NCBI GenBank assembly: GCA_003022745.1
Contig: PXSU01000069.1
Span: 1-15,747 of the forward strand
Length of the DNA: 15,747 nucleotides
Direction of reading: 5' to 3'
DNA from: Halobacteriales archaeon SW_9_67_25
Lineage (GTDB): Archaea; Halobacteriota; Halobacteria; Halobacteriales; Haloarculaceae
Under the pieces are notes generated by a model. It saw only the letters and a program-made list of their open reading frames with translations. It searched no databases and was not told the origin of the DNA. A program made the position numbers and the translations under genes. Positions 1 to 7,847 of this stretch are shown here, one piece after another. Every line of letters begins with the position of its first letter. The first letter of the stretch is position 1.

Positions 1-1
1 C

Positions 2-1231
2 CTCGCGAAACCCCAGCTCCGGGAGCGAATCGAGCGCGTCGACCCGGACCTGCTGGTCTGTGAGCGCGACACGGAGTCCGCCGGGCGCGAGGCGGCGGGA
101 TGTCCGGTCGTCTCGCTGGACACACCGGTCGCCGCGGACGTCGAGCGACTGCCGACGGTCGACGGCACGGACGGCGCAGGCGCGGCGGTCGACCCGGCAC
201 GCTGGGAGCGTGACGAGACCGCCCTGTTGTTGTTTACTTCGGGAACGACCGGCGAGCCCAAGTGCGTGCGCCTGACACTGGGGAACCTGGTCTCCAGCGC
301 GAGCGCTGCCGCGTTCCGCCTCGGTGTCGCGCCGGGCGACCGCTGGCTGGACTGCCTACCGGTCTACCACATGGGCGGGCTCGCGCCCCTCGTCAGGTGT
401 CCGCTGTACGGGACGACACTGCTCGTCCAGGGTGGCTTCGAGGCGGGCCGGACGGCCGACGCGATGGCCGACCGGGCAGCGACCGGCGTCTCGCTCGTGC
501 CGACGCAACTCCACCGCCTCCTCGCGGGGGGATGGCGCCCGCCGGACTCGCTCGGGACCGTGTTGCTCGGCGGCGCGCCGGCCGACCCGGCCCTCGTCGA
601 ACGGGCACTCGACGCCGGCGTGCCCGTCTACCCGACCTACGGGCTGACGGAGGCGGCCTCGCAGGTGGCGACGGCGACACCCGCCCTCGCCCGCGAGTAC
701 CCGGCCTCTGTCGGGCAGCCACTCGTCGTGACGTCTGTGACCATCCTCGGGGACGGGGGCCCCGTCGACCCGGGAGAGACGGGCGAACTCGTCGTGGACG
801 GGCCGACGGTCACGCCGGGCTATCTCGACCCGGAACGGACCGCCGCGGCGTTCGGGGAGTACGGCCTCCGGACCGGGGACATCGGCTACCGCGACGCCGA
901 CGGCCGGCTCTGGGTACTCGGGCGGGCCGACGACACCATCGTCACCGGCGGCGAGAACGTCCATCCCTCGACGGTCGAGCCAGCCCTCTGTGAGCACCCG
1001 GGCGTGGCCGAGGCGGCGGTGGTCGGCGTGCCCGACGAGGAGTGGGGTCAGCGGGTCGGTGCGGTCGTCGTCGCGTCGGGCGATGTCACGGCCGGCGGGC
1101 TCCAGGAATTCGCGCGCGAGCGCCTGGCCGGGTACGAGATTCCACGGACGATCCGTTTCGCGGACGAACTCCCGCGGACCCACTCGGGAACCGTCGACCG
1201 TGCCGCCGTGCGGGAGTTACTGGAAGGGTAG
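2..1231 (+). CDS. menE: o-succinylbenzoate--CoA ligase, 5'-truncated by window edge
   Basis: The frame is open from base 2 to the TAG at 1229-1231, giving 409 residues; the N-terminal part lies outside the window. It is an adenylate-forming acyl-CoA synthetase. The AMP-binding P-loop LLLFTSGTTGEPKCVRLT is at visible residues 75-92, the A5-type motif YPTYGLTEAASQVAT follows, and then TGDIGYRDADGRLWVLGRAD and TGGENV. The GLTEAASQV form and compact size fit MenE, which activates o-succinylbenzoate with ATP and CoA in cytoplasmic menaquinone synthesis. An odd point is the C-terminal motif usually written SGKxxR, which reads SGTVDR here, so the usual catalytic lysine of the adenylation step is a threonine. 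A TTG at 227 is not the start, because conserved sequence continues upstream. A generic acyl-CoA ligase is the alternative. Confidence 0.8.
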   Translation, partial: LAKPQLRERIERVDPDLLVCERDTESAGREAAGCPVVSLDTPVAADVERLPTVDGTDGAGAAVDPARWERDETALLLFTSGTTGEPKCVRLTLGNLVSSASAAAFRLGVAPGDRWLDCLPVYHMGGLAPLVRCPLYGTTLLVQGGFEAGRTADAMADRAATGVSLVPTQLHRLLAGGWRPPDSLGTVLLGGAPADPALVERALDAGVPVYPTYGLTEAASQVATATPALAREYPASVGQPLVVTSVTILGDGGPVDPGETGELVVDGPTVTPGYLDPERTAAAFGEYGLRTGDIGYRDADGRLWVLGRADDTIVTGGENVHPSTVEPALCEHPGVAEAAVVGVPDEEWGQRVGAVVVASGDVTAGGLQEFARERLAGYEIPRTIRFADELPRTHSGTVDRAAVRELLEG

Positions 1232-1350
1232 GTCGGTCAGTATCGCGGCGTGGTCGACGCCCGTGGCGTGCCTCGTTCTCGATGGACGACCGTCCACGCC
1301 GGTCGCGGCCGTCGAGTCGTTTCGGCGGCCGACCCGACAGAATCCGACGG

Positions 1351-1356
1351 CTTATG
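1351..1356 (+). promoter_or_regulatory. TATA-like box for the NRDE-family gene
   Basis: CTTATG is centred about 27 bases before the GTG at 1381, the spacing seen before most gene starts in this window. It implies a leaderless or nearly leaderless transcript. It also argues that the in-frame ATG at 1354, which lies inside the box, is not the start. Confidence 0.45.
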
Positions 1357-1380
1357 CCGGGAGCCACCGTACGGGACGGC

Positions 1381-2118
1381 GTGTGCACGCTCGTCCTCGC
1401 GTGGCAGGTCTTCGCGGACACGCCGGTCGTGGTCGCGGCCAACCGTGACGAACTGCTCGACAGGCCCTCGGAACCACCCGCAGTCAGGGACTGGGAAACC
1501 CGCGCCGTCGCGCCGCTGGATTCCGAGGCCGGCGGGACCTGGATCGGGTACAACGAGTACGGCGTCCTCGTGGCCATCACGAACCGCTGGACGGACGGGG
1601 AGCTGGGCGGGGACCGCTCGCGGGGCCTGCTCGTCCGGGACGCGCTGGGCTTCGAGAGCGCCGAGGACGCCGTCCGCTCCGTCGAACGCGACCTCGATAC
1701 GCGCTCCTACGAGGGGTTCAACCTCGTCGTCGCCGACGAGGCCGCAGCCATCCTCCTCGAGTGGGACGGGGGCCGGCGCCTGTGCCACTTCGAGCCCGGC
1801 GTCCACGTCGTCGTCAACACCGGCGCCGACGGCGCGTTCACCATTCCGGACCACCGGGCTGAGGCTGCCCAGAAGCAGGCCGACAACGCCGAGGCCGTCC
1901 GGGCGGCCCTCCAGCCCGAACCCGGCGAGGGTGGCGTGGCGTGGCTCGACCGGGCCGCCGCCGTCATCGCCGACCACGAGTACGGGGTCTGTGTCCACCG
2001 GGACGGCTTCGGCACCCGGTCGTCGTCGCTGATTCGCCTGGGCGCCGAGTGCGTCTACGAGTTCGCGGACGGCCCGCCCTGCCGGACGTCCTTCGAGCGC
2101 GTCGAAGGCCAGGTTTAA
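1381..2118 (+). CDS. NRDE/TANGO2-family protein
   Basis: A 245-residue protein starting at GTG: (M)CTLVLAWQVFADTPVVVAAN, with the family-defining Asn-Arg-Asp-Glu at residues 21-24 and Cys at position 2. Members of this family (human TANGO2, worm HRG-9) have a predicted Ntn-hydrolase-like fold and begin MC. HRG-9/TANGO2 are linked to haem trafficking in eukaryotes; the archaeal role is not known. I chose the GTG at 1381 over the in-frame ATG at 1354 because it puts Cys second, as in the family, and because a TATA-like box sits 27 bases upstream. Other family-like stretches are GGTWIGYNEYGVLVAITNRW and EGFNLVVAD. The TAA stop lies inside the TATA box of the next gene. Confidence 0.88.
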   Translation: MCTLVLAWQVFADTPVVVAANRDELLDRPSEPPAVRDWETRAVAPLDSEAGGTWIGYNEYGVLVAITNRWTDGELGGDRSRGLLVRDALGFESAEDAVRSVERDLDTRSYEGFNLVVADEAAAILLEWDGGRRLCHFEPGVHVVVNTGADGAFTIPDHRAEAAQKQADNAEAVRAALQPEPGEGGVAWLDRAAAVIADHEYGVCVHRDGFGTRSSSLIRLGAECVYEFADGPPCRTSFERVEGQV

Positions 2119-2119
2119 G
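2114..2119 (+). promoter_or_regulatory. TATA box for the winged-helix gene, overlapping the upstream stop codon
   Basis: TTTAAG is centred 28 bases before the ATG at 2144. The TAA of the preceding NRDE gene (2116-2118) is part of this box, so the next gene probably has its own promoter despite the 25-base gap. Confidence 0.6.
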
Positions 2120-2143
2120 CGGGAGAACCGACGTTGTTTGTGT

Positions 2144-2494
2144 ATGAGCGTGACAGCGGCCGAAGAGGACCTCTCCGAGGACGAACGCCGGGGGCTGGCG
2201 CTCGTCCGGGAGACCGGCGGCATCCACCAGAGCGACTTCTGGAAGGAACTCGACGTCTCCTCGCGGACGGGAAGTCGCATCGTCGACTCGCTCGTCGAGA
2301 AAGACCTCATCGAACGCGAGGACGCCGTCTACCAGGGTCACAACACCTACTACCTCACGCCGATGGCCCGCGATCTCGACTTCTCGCTTCTGATGGCCGG
2401 CGACCGCCTGTCGCCGTTCGTTGGCGACGAGGATGTCGACCCCCACAGCGACGCCTTCACCCAGTGGCTGATGAGCCTCGCCTACGAGGAGTGA
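2144..2494 (+). CDS. Winged helix-turn-helix transcriptional regulator
   Basis: A 116-residue acidic protein starting MSVTAAEEDLSEDE. Residues 15-75 read as a MarR/Lrp-like winged helix: a helix (ERRGLALVRETGG), a helix-turn-helix (IHQSDFWKELDVSSRTGSRI, then VDSLVEKDLIERE) and a wing (EDAVYQGHNTYYLTP). The C-terminal 40 residues (LSPFVGDEDVDPHSDAFTQW) have no motif I recognise. It is probably a small haloarchaeal DNA-binding regulator; the target is unknown. The ATG at 2144 is preferred over the in-frame TTG at 2138 because of promoter spacing. The gene converges on the dehydrogenase pseudogene with a 15-base gap. Confidence 0.75.
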   Translation: MSVTAAEEDLSEDERRGLALVRETGGIHQSDFWKELDVSSRTGSRIVDSLVEKDLIEREDAVYQGHNTYYLTPMARDLDFSLLMAGDRLSPFVGDEDVDPHSDAFTQWLMSLAYEE

Positions 2495-2509
2495 TCCACT
2501 CCGGGCACA

Positions 2510-3397
2510 TCACATCCGGAGAACCGGTTTGACCGCCTCGCCCGCCTCGGCGTCCGCGACGGCCTGCTGAATGTCCTCGAACTCGTAGAAGGTGACGAAC
2601 TCCTCGGGCGTCACCCTCGACAATGCCACGGACGGTCCGACCCTGCAACAGCGTGCTCACTGCCAGCGATACCTCCGTGCCCCGCGGGGGCGACCCGACG
2701 ACGCCACACGTCCCGCCCGTGCGGACGCTCTCGACGGCCTGGCACAACGCCGACGGGTCCCCGGAGGCTTCCAGGGCGTAGTGGGCACCGCCGCCGAGGG
2801 ACTCCTCGATGGCTGCCGGGACGGCGGCGACCCTGCTGGGGTCGAGGGTGTGGGTCGCGCCCAGGTCGGCGGCGGTCTCGCGGCGGTTCGTCCGCGGTTC
2901 GACCACCACCGTCTCGCTGCACCCGGCGAGGGTCGCCGCCAGCAGCGCGCTCAGGCCGACCGCGCCCGCGCCGAAGACGACGAGCGACGACCCCGGTCGC
3001 GGGTCGAGGACGTTGAGGACCGCGCCGGCGCCGGTCTGGACGCCACAGCCAAGCGGCCCCAGCAGCTCCAGCGGGGCCTCGTCGGGGACGGGAACGACGC
3101 TGCGCTCGGTCGCGATGGGCACGTCCCGTCGTAGTCGAACGACAGCACCACCGAATCCCCCGGTTCGACGCGGGTGACGCCGGCGCCGACCTCGCGGACG
3201 ACCCCCGAACCCTCGTGGCCGAGCACCGCCGGCAGCGGCGTCGCGTACTGTCCGTCACGCACCGAGAGGTCCGTGTGACACACCCCGACCGCGTCTATCT
3301 CGACCAGCACCTCGTCGGCTCGCGGCGGGTCCAGTTCGACCGTCTCGATCCCGAAGTCGCCGCCCGCCTCACGGACGACTGCTGCCTCGATGTCCAT
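2510..3397 (-). pseudogene. Zinc-dependent NAD(P) alcohol dehydrogenase, two internal deletions
   Basis: The product can be read only by changing frame twice. The N-part (start 3397) has MDIEAAVVREAGGDFGIETV, the catalytic-zinc Cys in VGVCHTD (residue 40) and His in LGHEGSG (residue 61), ending near SFDYDG. The middle part, in another frame from about 3122, has IATERSVVPVPDEAPLELLG, the third zinc-ligand region LGCGVQTGAG and a Rossmann segment VVFGAGAVGLSALLA. The C-part, back in the first frame, reads PEEFVTFYEFEDIQQAVADA to VKPVLRM-stop at 2510. It spans about 296 codons; the MDR benzyl/aryl-alcohol dehydrogenase type has about 360-370. The structural-zinc lobe is missing near 3117-3126, and a stretch of roughly 20-30 residues is missing near 2607-2614. 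The lost parts are not found in any other frame, so these are real deletions and the gene is almost surely dead. Confidence 0.88.
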
Positions 3398-3472
3398 GTT
3401 GTGACTGCTGACATTACACACCAGCCACAAATGCCTTTCACCGGGCAAGTCGAGAAGAAGGGGACGGCCCGT

Positions 3473-3871
3473 CTAGTCTTCGAGGGCCTCTGCGATGCGC
3501 TCCATCGTCCGCCGCATGTCGTGGACCTCGTCGCGGAGTTTGCGGACCTCGCGGACCAGTTCCTCGTTGACGGCCTCGCCGCCACCGCCACCGGGGCTGC
3601 CGCCGGGACCGCCACCCATGCCGGGACCGCCACCGCCCATCATGCCGCCCATCATCTGTGCGAAGGGGTTGCCCCCCATACCGCCGCCGGGGCCGCCACC
3701 ACCCATCATTCCCTCGGGTGGACCGCGTTCGCTCTCCTCGCCCTCGCCCTCCTCGGCGCGCTGCTGTCGGATTTCCTCGACGCGCTCCCGGAAGGACTTC
3801 TCCTCGCCGTCGTCGCCCTCGCCGCCGTTCTGTCCCTCTGCTGTTTCGTCTTCGTCCGTGTCGTCCGTCAT
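3473..3871 (-). CDS. Acidic Gly/Met-rich protein with C-terminal coiled coil, unknown function
   Basis: A 132-residue protein starting MTDDTDEDETAEGQNGGEGD. It has four zones: a very acidic N-terminus (1-25), a charged helix KSFRERVEEIRQQRAEEGEG (about 26-45), a low-complexity region rich in Gly, Met and Pro (about 53-100, with repeats such as GMMGGGGPGGGMGG and NPFAQMMGGMMGGGG), and a heptad-like helix NEELVREVRKLRDEVHDMRR (about 101-131). No catalytic motif, signal or membrane segment is visible. The coiled coil suggests an oligomer; the function is unknown. The start at 3871 is supported by a T-rich box (CTTTTC, 3896-3903) about 28 bases upstream. It is divergent from the phospholipase D-like gene with 80 bases between starts, and 75 bases separate its stop from the dehydrogenase pseudogene start. 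Confidence 0.7.
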   Translation of the reverse strand: MTDDTDEDETAEGQNGGEGDDGEEKSFRERVEEIRQQRAEEGEGEESERGPPEGMMGGGGPGGGMGGNPFAQMMGGMMGGGGPGMGGGPGGSPGGGGGEAVNEELVREVRKLRDEVHDMRRTMERIAEALED

Positions 3872-3951
3872 ACCCCGGCATTCTCTCCGCCCGGGGAAAA
3901 GGGTTGTCTCTGCCCGTAGGTTTAGGTACCCGGACGGGCCCACCCCCGGTC
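3872..3951. promoter_or_regulatory. Divergent promoter region
   Basis: Two back-to-back promoters can be seen. Plus strand: TTTAGGTA at 3921-3928, centred 28 bases before the GTG at 3952. Minus strand: CCCTTTTC reading from 3903 down to 3896, centred about 28 bases before the ATG at 3871. Both point to leaderless mRNAs. Confidence 0.5.
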
Positions 3952-5586
3952 GTGTACCGCACTCGCGCCAGCCTGTTCGTTCTGCTGGTCGCCGTGTTCG
4001 CCGCCGTCGGCGCCGCGGGCGCGACGACCGGACCGGGAACCGGGAACGCGAGCGTCGTCGCCGTCTACCCGAACCCGGTCGCCGACGACGACGCCGGGGA
4101 GTTTGTCGTCCTCACGGTCCCGCCGGAGACCGACCTCGGGTCACTCGCAGTCGGCGACGACGAGGCCCGCGTCTCACTCCCGAACGTCACCGCGGGCGGG
4201 CGCGTCACGCTCTCGACCCACCCCACGGTGACCCGCGAGTTACTCGACCGCCAGGTGTATCCCCTCTCCGAGGACCTCCAGTTGGCCAACGCGGGCGAGC
4301 ACGTGCGACTGTACCGCGGCGGGTCAGTCATCGACGGGCTGACCTACGCCGACGCGCCCGAGGGAAACCTGCGCGTTCGGGTCGGCGAACGCGTCAACGA
4401 CAGCGACACTGGTGGAGATAGACAGTGGCGACCGCTCGGCGCGACGGACAGGGGAGTCCTCACGGCCGAGGGTGGGCAGGTCACGGCATTCGTGCTCCCC
4501 GACGCCCCCGACCTGGCGGTCGGTGCCCTCCGGTCGGCCGACCGGCGGATCCTGCTGGCGGGCTATACGTTCACCTCGGAGCGCGTGGCCGACGCGCTCG
4601 TCGCGGCCGCTCGGCGGGGCGTCACCGTCCGCGTCCTCGTCGACGGGCGGCCGGTCGGCGGGACGACCGCCCGGCAGGCCCGACTCCTGGACCGGCTCGC
4701 CCGGGCTGGCGTGGGAGTGCGCGTCCTCGGTGGAGGCCGTGCCAGGTACCGGTACCACCACGCGAAATACGCGGTGGTCGACGACCGCGCCCTCGTGACG
4801 ACCGAGAACTGGAAACCCGCAGGCGTCGGCGGCAACAGCAGCCGTGGCTGGGGCGTCGTGACCCCACAGCCCCGGATTGTCGAAGGCCTCACGGAGACGT
4901 TCCGTGCCGACGCCACCTGGCACGACGCCCGTCCGTGGGCACAGGTTCGCGAGGGACAGTCCTTCGTCGAGGACGAGCCGGCGAACGACTCGTACCCCTC
5001 GCAGTTCGACCCTGCCCGCGTCCCGGTTGAGGAGACGCGCCTGCTCCTCGCCCCGGACAACGCCGAGGCCGAAATCCGCGCCGTTCTCCGGGGTGCCGGG
5101 GAGTCCCTCGTCATCGAACAGGTCACGCTCGGCGGCCGAACCCAGCCGTTCGTCCGCGAGACGCTCGCGGCCGCTCGCAGGGGTGTCAAGGTGCGCGTCC
5201 TCCTGAGTGGCGCCTGGTACGTCCGGGAGGATAACGAGCGCCTCGTGGCCTGGCTGAACGACCGTGCCGACGCAGAGGGACTGCCCCTGACGGCTCGTGT
5301 CGCCGAGCCCGGCAGCCGCTTCGAGAAAATCCACGCCAAGGGGGCCGTCGTCGACGGCGAGCGCGTCGTGGTTGGCAGCCTCAACTGGAACAACAACTCC
5401 GCACGAAAAAACAGGGAAGTGGTTCTCGTCCTGGAGGGACAGGAGGTGGGGGAGTACTACCAGGACGTCTTCGAGGCGGACTGGGAGGGACCGCGGCCAG
5501 GCGTCCCGCTCGGGCTGGTTGCAGTCCTGGCCGTGGTCGTCCTGGCGGCGTTTCTCGTCGCCCGGACCGTCGAGTTTGAGTCCTAG
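3952..5586 (+). CDS. Secreted membrane-anchored phospholipase D-like protein with lamin-tail domain
   Basis: A 544-residue protein starting at GTG. Residues 1-24 form a Sec-type signal (VYRTRASLFVLLVAVFAAVG). About 30-140 resembles a lamin-tail domain: VVAVYPNPVADDDAGEFVVL, then NAGEHVRLYRGG and IDGLTYADAPEG. Two HxKx4D motifs define the PLD superfamily: H270-K272-D277 (HHAKYAVVD) and H461-K463-D468 (IHAKGAVVD, then GSLNWNNNS). The C-terminus has one membrane helix, LGLVAVLAVVVLAAFLVA, and a short tail. The active domains should face outside, anchored by this helix. PLD-superfamily members act on phosphodiesters of lipids or nucleic acids; the substrate here cannot be told from sequence. The gene is convergent with the DHH gene, with a 4-base overlap. 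Confidence 0.88.
   Translation: MYRTRASLFVLLVAVFAAVGAAGATTGPGTGNASVVAVYPNPVADDDAGEFVVLTVPPETDLGSLAVGDDEARVSLPNVTAGGRVTLSTHPTVTRELLDRQVYPLSEDLQLANAGEHVRLYRGGSVIDGLTYADAPEGNLRVRVGERVNDSDTGGDRQWRPLGATDRGVLTAEGGQVTAFVLPDAPDLAVGALRSADRRILLAGYTFTSERVADALVAAARRGVTVRVLVDGRPVGGTTARQARLLDRLARAGVGVRVLGGGRARYRYHHAKYAVVDDRALVTTENWKPAGVGGNSSRGWGVVTPQPRIVEGLTETFRADATWHDARPWAQVREGQSFVEDEPANDSYPSQFDPARVPVEETRLLLAPDNAEAEIRAVLRGAGESLVIEQVTLGGRTQPFVRETLAAARRGVKVRVLLSGAWYVREDNERLVAWLNDRADAEGLPLTARVAEPGSRFEKIHAKGAVVDGERVVVGSLNWNNNSARKNREVVLVLEGQEVGEYYQDVFEADWEGPRPGVPLGLVAVLAVVVLAAFLVARTVEFES
5583..5586. other. Shared CTAG: stop codons of two convergent genes
   Basis: The palindrome CTAG supplies TAG (5584-5586) to the plus-strand PLD-like gene and TAG (read 5585-5583) to the minus-strand DHH gene. 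No room is left for an intergenic terminator, so the two mRNAs must overlap at their 3' ends. Confidence 0.9.
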
Positions 5587-7493
5587 AACTCCTCGGGCAG
5601 CACAGCGGAACTCCCGAGTTCCTCGTCAAGTTCGGCCTCGGCCATCTTCGCGACCAGCGCGTCAAGCACCTCCTCGCGGCGGCCGTTCACGAACTTGATC
5701 GAGCCGACAACGAGATGGCCGCCGCCGCTGACGCCTGCTCCCTCGATTTCCTCCTGGAGCTGGGAGACCATTTCGGGGATGTCCAGCCGGACGCCGTCCG
5801 ACCTGAGGACGGCGAAGTCGGGACCGTACCCGATGGTGATGACCGGGTCGCCCGTCTCCGCGACCTTGTGGTCGTGGATCTTCCCCGTGGTCTTGCCCGG
5901 TGCGGGGTAGGTGAAGCGCTTTGCGTGGCGGTCGACGTCGATGCGGTAGAGGCGGGCACCGTTGTCGAGTGACTCGCCCTCGACGTGTTCGAGGGCGGCC
6001 GCGAGCTGGTCGTCGACGTCCCGCTGTGCGCGGTCGGCGAGCAGGTCGACAAGGCGCTCGTGGCGGTCGCGGTCGTCGCAGTTCACGTTCAGGACGTCGT
6101 TGACCAACTCCCGGCCGTCGCTGTACCGCAGCCAGTGGGTGGCATAATCGAGCGCTTCGCCGATCTCTCGGACCCGGGCCTCGTCGTAGCCGGCGTCGGC
6201 CGCGAGGGCGAGGTAGTCGCCCATCGCCCCGCCCTCCGAGCGGTCGGCCAGGCCGGCCACCGCCGGGACGTGCCCGATCTCGTCGGTCAGGTCCGGATCG
6301 ATCATCCGCGCGAGTTCGACACACAGCATCCCCGTCGTGACGCGGTAGTCCTCGCCGTGGAGGTAGGGGTTGACGTGTTCCTCGACGAACGGGTCGACCG
6401 CGTCGGGGTCGGGATGGTGGTGGTCGACCACCAGGATCGGCACGTCGTAGTTGGCGAGGCTGCGGTAAGCGGGGGTGTCCTCCTCGGTGGAGCCGTTGTC
6501 GAGCATCAACAGCAGCGGGAGCTTCTGGCCGTAGCGCGTGCGGTCCTCCAGCGCAAAGTTCAGATCGCGGGTGACGTCCTCCAGTTCGTAGAAGGGCGCC
6601 TTGCTCGGGAGCCGCCGGAGCATGTGTCTGGGGGCCTGTGGGTCCTCGTAGACGTCGGCGATGAACCGTTCCAGGGCGTACTGGAGCGGGACGCTCGCAC
6701 ACAGCCCGTCGCCGTCGGCGTGGTGGCGCATCCGGATGGGACGACCCTCCAGCACCGTCCGGCGCAGCCGACGAGCGACCGCTCGCAGGTCCGCCCACAT
6801 CGTCTCCAGTGCGGGCCAGGATACCAGCGGGTCAACCTCGGCCGGTTCCGCACGCTCGGCCGAGGCCTCCGCCAGCCGGTCGGCGAGAGCGTCGGCTGCC
6901 GCCCCGTCGAGGACGGTCACGTCGTCGGCCTCGAGTTGGACGGCGCCGTCGCGTGTCTCGACGGTGCCAGTCACGCGAACCAGGTCGTCGAGACCCACGT
7001 CCGGGAACGCCCGGACGCCGGCCTCCTCGAAGGCGGCACAGGGAACCACGCCCGTCCCGCTGCGAACCTGGAAGATGGTCGGACCGCCGGTCTGTTTGAT
7101 TTGGAGGATCCGTCCCTCAAGATGGACGCTCCGGCTGGTCGCATCCGGAATGTCGGCGGCGTCGACGCGCTCGCCGGGGCCGACCGGGCGCGTCCCGTAT
7201 TCGTCGATCTGTACCTCCGAGAAGCTCAGGTCGCCGTTCTCGCGAACCGACGCGAGTTCGACGACGAGGTCGTCGCCGACCGCGTACTCCCCGACGAGAT
7301 TCGAGGCGTGGACGAGACCGGAGACCTGTGCAGAGAGGTCGACGAAGACGCCGTACTCGACGATCCCGTTGACGGTGGCGTGGTACCGCTCGCCCTCCTC
7401 GAGGTCATCGAGCGTACACTCCGGCGCGAGGTCGTAGACGACCGGTGTGTCGTCGACCACCCCACCGGCGCGGGAGCCCTGTGTCGGTGACAT
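5583..7493 (-). CDS. DHH-family phosphoesterase, RecJ-like, with S1 and OB domains
   Basis: A 636-residue protein. Residues 35-96 form an S1 RNA-binding domain (GERYHATVNGIVEYGVFVDL, SGLVHASNL). About 122-196 is an OB-fold segment (HLEGRILQIKQTGGPTIFQV). From about 225 comes the DHH phosphoesterase core: HHADGDGLCA (257-266), LDNGSTEED (331-339), the signature VDHHHPD (356-362) and LADRSEGG (415-422). DHHA1 carries GGGHLVVGSIKF (590-601). All metal-ligand motifs are present, so it should be an active Mn-dependent nuclease or phosphodiesterase of the archaeal RecJ type. The S1 domain hints at RNA or DNA-RNA substrates, which is inference. ATG 7493 has a TATA-like box (CTTAGAAA, 7526-7519) 29 bases upstream. 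Its stop overlaps that of the PLD-like gene. Confidence 0.9.
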   Translation of the reverse strand: MSPTQGSRAGGVVDDTPVVYDLAPECTLDDLEEGERYHATVNGIVEYGVFVDLSAQVSGLVHASNLVGEYAVGDDLVVELASVRENGDLSFSEVQIDEYGTRPVGPGERVDAADIPDATSRSVHLEGRILQIKQTGGPTIFQVRSGTGVVPCAAFEEAGVRAFPDVGLDDLVRVTGTVETRDGAVQLEADDVTVLDGAAADALADRLAEASAERAEPAEVDPLVSWPALETMWADLRAVARRLRRTVLEGRPIRMRHHADGDGLCASVPLQYALERFIADVYEDPQAPRHMLRRLPSKAPFYELEDVTRDLNFALEDRTRYGQKLPLLLMLDNGSTEEDTPAYRSLANYDVPILVVDHHHPDPDAVDPFVEEHVNPYLHGEDYRVTTGMLCVELARMIDPDLTDEIGHVPAVAGLADRSEGGAMGDYLALAADAGYDEARVREIGEALDYATHWLRYSDGRELVNDVLNVNCDDRDRHERLVDLLADRAQRDVDDQLAAALEHVEGESLDNGARLYRIDVDRHAKRFTYPAPGKTTGKIHDHKVAETGDPVITIGYGPDFAVLRSDGVRLDIPEMVSQLQEEIEGAGVSGGGHLVVGSIKFVNGRREEVLDALVAKMAEAELDEELGSSAVLPEEF

Positions 7494-7592
7494 GTTTCTA
7501 TCGTTGGGTTCTGTCCCGTTTCTAAGCTTCGATATGCCCGTGGCATCGAGGGCCCCTCACCAGTGAACGGGTGGACTCCCGCTCGCTACGTG

Positions 7593-7847
7593 TCAGTTCA
7601 GGCCATTCGAGTCCTCGTCCAGACGGTGACCGTCTCGGGGACAGTGGTCGAACCCGGGGTCGCGAGTCCGGTAGCCACAGACCGGACACTCGCGAACGGG
7701 CGGCCGGTCGCCCCGCCGGAAGAGAAACGGAACGAACGGGACGACGACGAGGAAGGCGGGCACGCCGAAGACCACCCAGAGGACGAGGCTCACGGCGAGA
7801 CTGGCCAGCAGTCCGAAAAGCGCCGTCCTCGACCGCGCCGAGACCAT
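7593..7847 (-). CDS. Small membrane protein with C-terminal zinc ribbon
   Basis: An 84-residue protein starting MVSARSRTALFGLLASLAVS. Two hydrophobic stretches (about 8-27 and 29-43) form a membrane hairpin, followed by a soluble tail with a ribbon-like C54-x2-C57-x11-C69-x4-H74 set (CPVCGYRTRDPGFDHCPRDG). The ATG at 7847 overlaps the TGA of the padR gene by one base (TGATG), so translation is probably coupled and the two proteins form one unit. Function is unknown; the pairing suggests a membrane protein controlled by, or working with, the PadR regulator. A longer start at 7874 would lie inside padR and is less likely. Confidence 0.72.
   Translation of the reverse strand: MVSARSRTALFGLLASLAVSLVLWVVFGVPAFLVVVPFVPFLFRRGDRPPVRECPVCGYRTRDPGFDHCPRDGHRLDEDSNGLN

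Noticed and set aside
5985..7490. A 501-codon open frame on the plus strand
   Set aside because: It lies wholly antisense to the DHH gene, whose motifs are unmistakable. Long antisense frames are common in GC-rich haloarchaeal DNA, and its translation has no recognisable domain.
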